Assembly (NCBI RefSeq): GCF_006352065.1
Contig: NZ_CP040915.1
Coordinates: forward strand, 2,232,001 to 2,296,000
Direction of reading: 5' to 3'
DNA length: 64,000 bases
Source: Georgenia yuyongxinii
GTDB taxonomy: Bacteria > Actinomycetota > Actinomycetes > Actinomycetales > Actinomycetaceae
Shown here: positions 60,341 through 64,000 of the stretch, piece after piece
How positions within the stretch are numbered: the first letter of the stretch is position 1
Layout of the letters: each line of letters begins with the position of its first letter
Translations under genes and position numbers: made by a program
Notes under the pieces: generated by a model
The model's input: the letters and a program-made list of their open reading frames with translations, nothing else
Database searches by the model: none
Told to the model about the DNA's origin: nothing

Positions 60341-60718
60341 ATGGGAGTCCCGGTCGTTGGGTGCACTGACAGGGCGCCCTTCGCAAAGGGACCGAACGAC
60401 TGGTTCACTGGTGACGTCTACATCGACCCCGTCGCCGCCGCCCCGCCGCCGTCGCGCGTGACCGCAAACCTGGTGCACTTCATGCCCGGCGCACGGACCC
60501 ACTGGCACCGTCACCCGCTGAGCCAGACCGTGTTCGTGACCGAAGGCGTCGGCCTGTGCCAGCGCCGCGGCGGCCCGATCGAGGTGATCCATCCGGGCGA
60601 TCGCGTGCTCTTCGAAGCCGACGAGGAGCATTGGCACGGCGCCACGCCGAACCGCCTCATGGTGCATCTGGCCATGAACGAGGGTGACGACCAGCACGAC
60701 GTCGTCCACTGGCTCTAG
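60341..60718 (+). CDS. Cupin-domain protein ((R)-mandelonitrile lyase-like small cupin)
   Basis: The 125-residue protein has PNDWFTGDVYIDPV near its start, cupin motif 1 in ARTHWHRHPLSQTVFVTEGV near residue 55 and motif 2 in HPGDRVLFEADEEHWHGATP near 90, ending in MVHLAMNEG. This set is typical of small cupins annotated as carboxymuconolactone-associated or mandelonitrile-lyase-like. The start is uncertain: ATG 60341 fits the family length, GTG 60290 is an alternative, and neither has a good ribosome site. It is divergent from the alcohol dehydrogenase. Confidence 0.8.
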   Translation: MGVPVVGCTDRAPFAKGPNDWFTGDVYIDPVAAAPPPSRVTANLVHFMPGARTHWHRHPLSQTVFVTEGVGLCQRRGGPIEVIHPGDRVLFEADEEHWHGATPNRLMVHLAMNEGDDQHDVVHWL

Positions 60719-61345
60719 CCGGTGACCGACGACTAGTACATCGCAGCCCATCCACTCGACCGCTGACGGCCCTCGACGAAATTCGACGTACCCAGATTGG
60801 GGTTGCGCCAGCCATCTTCGGGCCGAGAACCATGTCGCGAACACGTAGAACGCGTGTACTCCGACCGCGACCACCAAGGCGCCTAGCAGTAGCCCGGGGT
60901 GCGCGGTGCGGAAGCCACTGCGATGCTAGGAGCCACAAGGCAAACGGGACAGCCACCGAGGACAGCGTCGTGATCCCTTGACAGATCTCGCCGCGAGCGC
61001 TGACATCGTCAGCGGATGGCAGTGTTCGGGGCACGTGCGCTACATCGCCGAAGTCGGCTACGGATCACTTGATCTGCGTGATGCAGTCGATGCCGGTTCG
61101 GCGCTCAATGGATTGAGCACAGTTCTCCCCGCGGACCGGACCTGCGGGTCTGGACTTGGGGATGCCGCCGAAACGCTTGAAGGAGGGGCTGGCATTGGAC
61201 CACACGGACCGGCTCCTCCGGCTTGCCAGCGATCCCGGCTTCACCGAGGATCTCGTGGCGGGACCGGGATGGACGCTGCCTGGCTGGATCCCAGGCCCCG
61301 AATCGGACACCTGCAGCGCAGCTGCGATCCGTTGGGCCGAGGGCT
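60719..61345. other. Gap with a possible frameshifted membrane-protein remnant
   Basis: On the minus strand, one frame reads LSSVAVPFALWLLASQWLPH (about 60910-60980). A shifted frame continues LLLGALVVAVGVHAFYVFAT (about 60820-60890). Together they look like two membrane segments of a small protein broken by a frameshift. I do not recognise the family. The rest of the gap, about 61035-61345, shows no supported gene. Confidence 0.3.
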
Positions 61346-62008
61346 GTGACCACTGACCCACCCTTGCTGACCGCTCGGTTCTGGCGAAGCCGACGGTCAG
61401 CGGCCCTCGCGGGGATCGTGTTCGCCGTGCTGCTGCTTGCGGCCATGACGATGATGCGCATCGCCCTGTCCGAGGACAGTCTCCGATCGCTCGAGTCGGA
61501 TCCGCAGCGACGTACCCTGATCCGGCTCAGTCTCAACTTGGTGCCGTTTGCCGGCATCGCCTTCCTGTGGTTCATCGGCGTGGTGCGCGAACAGATCGGC
61601 GAGGTCGAGGACCGGCTATTCTCCACGGTTTTCCTGGGCAGCGGACTGCTCTTCCTAGGCATGCTCTTCGAGGGCGCCGTCACCTCGACTGGCCTGATGG
61701 AGATGCTGTCCGGATCGAACGTCGACGCCGACATCTTCGCCTACGGTCGCAGCACCACCCAGACGCTCATCTCCATCTACGCCATGCGGATGGCTGCCGT
61801 GTTCACCCTCTCGGTGAGCACCCTGGGGCTCCGCACCTCCGCCATTCCACGCTGGGTCTGCTACCTCGGATACCTGGTCGCTGCCGTGCTCCTACTCGTA
61901 GCCGGTGAGAACAAGTGGACCCAGCTCCTCTTCCCCGCCTGGGTCCTTCTGGTAAGCATCGTGATCCTCTTGACCCGCCCACAAGTCCGTGCAGCCGCCA
62001 CCGAATAG
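61346..62008 (+). CDS. Six-helix membrane protein of unknown function
   Basis: The 220-residue protein has about six hydrophobic segments: residues about 19-40 (AALAGIVFAVLLLAAMTMM), 60-82, 92-115, 135-155, 165-182 and 190-208. No catalytic motif is visible and I cannot name the family with confidence; it resembles small DUF4386-like membrane proteins in size and layout. GTG 61346 is the last good start before the first helix; the frame extends to 61223. No neighbour suggests its function. Confidence 0.7.
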   Translation: MTTDPPLLTARFWRSRRSAALAGIVFAVLLLAAMTMMRIALSEDSLRSLESDPQRRTLIRLSLNLVPFAGIAFLWFIGVVREQIGEVEDRLFSTVFLGSGLLFLGMLFEGAVTSTGLMEMLSGSNVDADIFAYGRSTTQTLISIYAMRMAAVFTLSVSTLGLRTSAIPRWVCYLGYLVAAVLLLVAGENKWTQLLFPAWVLLVSIVILLTRPQVRAAATE

Positions 62009-62245
62009 CCGCCAATGTCATGGGGTCCCCCTGGCGGCCGCGATCACGCGCTGCCTTCGGGCGGGCGAGGAAGACCCTGCGTCAAAGGCGTCGACACAGC
62101 ACGCCGCGGCGCTCTGCCCGGTCGGTGAAAATCCCTGACCGATCGACCAAAGACCGCAGCCCCCCGACGCTTTGGCGACAAGGTTGGGAGGATATCGAGA
62201 CCTTGGTATCAGAGGCAGCAGGTCACAACAGCGCTATGCGACTAC
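62009..62245. other. Intergenic, nothing recognised
   Basis: I see no gene, repeat or clear hairpin in this convergent gap. Confidence 0.4.
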
Positions 62246-62410
62246 CTAGATCCGCCGGCGACGGCGCCCGGGAGTGACGGCGGCAGCCACCACGGCCGTC
62301 TTCGCGACCGGCGCTGGACCGGGTGTGACGGCCTTTGCGACGACAGCGGTCTTGGCCACCGGGTGGCCGATAACCCCGACTCGTCCTACTCGAGCTGGCC
62401 TGAGGGGCAT
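62246..62410 (-). CDS. Small repeat protein downstream of DUF6325-type gene
   Basis: A 54-residue basic protein from ATG 62410, with AAGGAG 7 bases upstream. It contains a tandem repeat: PVAKTAVVAKAVTPG then PVAKTAVVAAAVTPG, ending in GRRRRRI. It begins one base after the stop of the DUF6325-type gene, so the two are probably co-translated. No function is known to me. The longer frame starting at 62503 overlaps the neighbour and is rejected. Confidence 0.6.
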   Translation of the reverse strand: MPLRPARVGRVGVIGHPVAKTAVVAKAVTPGPAPVAKTAVVAAAVTPGRRRRRI

Positions 62411-62411
62411 G

Positions 62412-62870
62412 TCATTCTCCTTCGGTCGTGGTGTCTTCATCGGCCTCGATCGAGGCGATGATCGCCTGGATGGGAATCCGTCCGTCGGCGATGAGCTGTC
62501 CACCCGAGCGCCGCGCGGCGGATGCGAACGGTGCCGCCCACAGATTTTCCCAGATGAGGACTCCGGCCGTGCTTCCCGGGTCCATGGCGGCGGCGAGGTC
62601 TGCGACGTCGTCCGCGGCCAACAACTCGGCGAGTTCGGTCTCGATCTGTTGGAGCGGGCCGAGGTCGGGGACGTCGGAGAGCTCCATGGCCTCGACCGAG
62701 CCGTCCTCGTCCTTGGTCAGGATCAGGACGTCGATCACACGGATGGTTCCGGAGTCGACCAGGGCGACTAGTTCTTTCGCCATCTCGCCGGTGAAGTTGC
62801 TTGCTCCTGCGGGGAACTCGACGACGATGTAGTCGACGGGGCCAAGCCGGTCTAGCGATGTGTCTGTCAT
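62412..62870 (-). CDS. DUF6325-type protein
   Basis: The 152-residue acidic protein has LGPVDYIVVEFPAGASNFTG near residue 9, ELVALVDSGTIRVIDVLILT near 30, and PGSTAGVLIWENLWAAPFA near 100. I recall this as the actinobacterial DUF6325 family (DUF1269-like), of unknown biochemical function. Such genes often sit beside small membrane or SHOCT-domain genes. ATG 62870 follows GGGAG. It is followed after one base by the small repeat protein. Confidence 0.75.
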   Translation of the reverse strand: MTDTSLDRLGPVDYIVVEFPAGASNFTGEMAKELVALVDSGTIRVIDVLILTKDEDGSVEAMELSDVPDLGPLQQIETELAELLAADDVADLAAAMDPGSTAGVLIWENLWAAPFASAARRSGGQLIADGRIPIQAIIASIEADEDTTTEGE

Positions 62871-62993
62871 CGCTCGTTCTCCCTTCCTATCGGAGGTCAG
62901 CCCGCTCCCTGGGTGAGTGCGGTGTCAGACCCCCTGATTTGGCTGGCTGAGTTGCCGATGTCCCTATGCATCGGGCCGCGGGACCCAGCCTGC

Positions 62994-64000
62994 CTACTGC
63001 CGGGCCATGGCGAGGCGGAGCCGTTCCTCGGGGTCGATGAAGTGGTCGTTGTCGTCGGCACCGAGGTCGATCTGTACCCAGTTGATCCGGCCAGTAAAGC
63101 GGCTGGTGGCAGGGGTGTAGTCGGGGGTGACGGTGGTGCCGGACTCGTAGCCGATGTCGGTGGTCTCGTCGGCGGAGAAGACCATCGGCTGGGTCATCTG
63201 GACTCGGCCGGTGCCGACCTCGGCTCCGTCGTGGAAGAGGGTGACGTCGCCTCCCTTGGCCAGCCCGCCGCCGTCGTAGGCGAACTCCATGCGGACCTGG
63301 TGGGTGCCCGCCGGGATGGGCGTCTCGGCCTCGGTGGTGAACTCGTGGATGCCGAGCACGCTGTAGACGAACTTGGCCGTGCCGTCCTTGAGGTAGAGGG
63401 ACCAGCCGCCGAATCGGCCGCCCTGGGCGATGATCACGCCGTTCGCGCCGGCGACGGGGACCTCGACCTCAGCGGTGACCGAGAACGACTTGTTCTTGAT
63501 GTTCACCACACTGTTCTCGGAGAGGCGTCCCATCCCGGCGAAGAACATCTGGGAGTTTCCGTGGATCAGGGTCGGGCGTCCGGCACTTTCGGCCAACGCC
63601 CGTTCCATGCTCCGGTCGTCTAGGGGCAACACGTTGTACTTGGTGGCCTCGATCAGCCAGAGCAGCTGCAGCTCCGCCAGCTTCTCGGGGTAGTCGGCCG
63701 CCAGGTTCCGGGCCTGGCTGTAGTCGCTGTTGCCGTCGTAGAGCTCCCAGACGTCGTCGTCGAACGCCGGCAGGACGCCACCGACCATGACCCAGGGTGT
63801 CTTGTGCTTGGTGACTGCGCTCCAGCCCTGGTGGTAGATGCCGCGGTTGGCAAACATCTCGAAGTACTGCAGGTCGTGGCGTTCCGGGGCGTCGGCCTCG
63901 TTGAAGCTGTACAGCATGCTCGTGCCCTCCATGGGCGACTGGAGCACGCCGTTGACCATGGTCGGCTCGGGGATCCCGGCGGCCTCGAGGATGGTCGGCG
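62994..64000 (-). CDS. Arylsulfatase (C-terminal part; N-terminus outside window)
   Basis: The minus-strand frame runs off the right edge and stops at 62994, so about 335 C-terminal residues are visible. They match the C-terminal third of bacterial arylsulfatases: ILEAAGIPEPT and GVLQSPMEGTSMLYSF, HKTPWVMVGGVLPAFDDDVW, ELYDGNSDYSQARNLAADYP, LPLDDRSMERAL, and an ending IDLGADDNDHFIDPEERLRL. The catalytic Cys/Ser that becomes formylglycine lies beyond the window. These enzymes release sulfate from aryl or alkyl sulfate esters. It lies downstream of nothing relevant here, so a link to the sulfonate block at 23-39 kb is not supported. Confidence 0.9.
   Translation of the reverse strand, partial: PTILEAAGIPEPTMVNGVLQSPMEGTSMLYSFNEADAPERHDLQYFEMFANRGIYHQGWSAVTKHKTPWVMVGGVLPAFDDDVWELYDGNSDYSQARNLAADYPEKLAELQLLWLIEATKYNVLPLDDRSMERALAESAGRPTLIHGNSQMFFAGMGRLSENSVVNIKNKSFSVTAEVEVPVAGANGVIIAQGGRFGGWSLYLKDGTAKFVYSVLGIHEFTTEAETPIPAGTHQVRMEFAYDGGGLAKGGDVTLFHDGAEVGTGRVQMTQPMVFSADETTDIGYESGTTVTPDYTPATSRFTGRINWVQIDLGADDNDHFIDPEERLRLAMARQ

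Noticed and set aside
60978-61349. Plus-strand open frame of about 120 codons
   Set aside because: It has no recognisable motif or ribosome site, and overlapping open frames on both strands look alike.
62994-64000. Link between the arylsulfatase and the sulfonate block
   Set aside because: They are 24 kb apart with unrelated genes between and no shared operator was seen; sulfate ester cleavage is a different chemistry from desulfonation.
1-64000. CRISPR arrays, rRNA, tRNA, or intact insertion sequences
   Set aside because: No regularly spaced repeats, RNA gene signatures or intact transposase genes were found by reading both strands; only the integrase fragment at 39.4-39.8 kb was seen.

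Overview
The window is chromosomal DNA from a high-GC Gram-positive bacterium, most likely an actinomycete. The support is very high GC at third codon positions, frequent GTG starts, many 4-base ATGA/GTGA gene overlaps, an OpcA-type glucose-6-phosphate dehydrogenase partner, and actinobacterial-style ars genes. Genus cannot be read from the sequence. About 60 protein genes can be supported. I saw no rRNA, tRNA or CRISPR array. Both ends cut through genes: an NSS transporter on the left and an arylsulfatase on the right.

Layout. (1) 1-5.9 kb: transporter, MetE-like protein, purine nucleoside phosphorylase (deoD) flanked by two paralogous genes of unknown function, and a TetR regulator. (2) 5.9-8.6 kb, minus strand: a compact alkylation-damage operon in which a sigma-70-like factor is followed by ogt, tag and alkA with overlapping starts. 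(3) 9.0-13.9 kb: class II aldolase, HAD phosphatase, dhaL and dhaK, facing a transaldolase-family gene across a perfect 22-bp inverted repeat. (4) 14.0-22.7 kb: arsenic region with an ArsR-controlled Rph/PEP-synthase-like enzyme, arsD-arsA, an aquaporin, an ArsR-ArsC fusion, arsC, trxB and trxA.

(5) 23.0-39.3 kb: an accessory block with a fragment of a phage-type integrase just beyond its right end. It holds a taurine/nitrate-type ABC transporter with a RidA-like protein, zwf-opcA, a LacI regulator, a TauE-type exporter, a 2-hydroxyacid dehydrogenase, a creatininase-like protein, a Gfo/Idh/MocA oxidoreductase, a cupin, a YeiH-type exporter, a FadR-type regulator, and a split UxaA-family enzyme best read as sulfolactate sulfo-lyase SuyAB. 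Several promoters share the architecture TTGAC(G/C) - GCAAACGNTTGC in the spacer - TA-rich -10, which suggests one LacI regulon. One of these promoters, together with the first ~29 codons of the dehydrogenase, is duplicated as a remnant in front of the ABC operon. I propose this block as an organosulfonate (C3-sulfonate or sulfosugar-derived) catabolic system that exports sulfite/sulfate.

(6) 40.1-58.0 kb: an aromatic or N-heterocycle catabolic cluster. A seven-gene minus-strand operon (alpha/beta C-C hydrolase, solute-binding protein, extradiol dioxygenase, HyuA, HyuB, BKACE, ADP-forming acyl-CoA synthetase) is separated by a LysR gene from plus-strand genes (FAD monooxygenase, three-component Rieske dioxygenase, dihydrodiol dehydrogenase). 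A shared box, ATCGA-N5-TC(G/A)AT, occurs at four promoter regions and fits a LysR T-N11-A site, so both arms are probably one regulon. (7) 58.1-64 kb: acetyltransferase, cyclophilin-like protein, alcohol dehydrogenase, cupin, membrane protein, DUF6325-type protein with a small repeat protein, and arylsulfatase.
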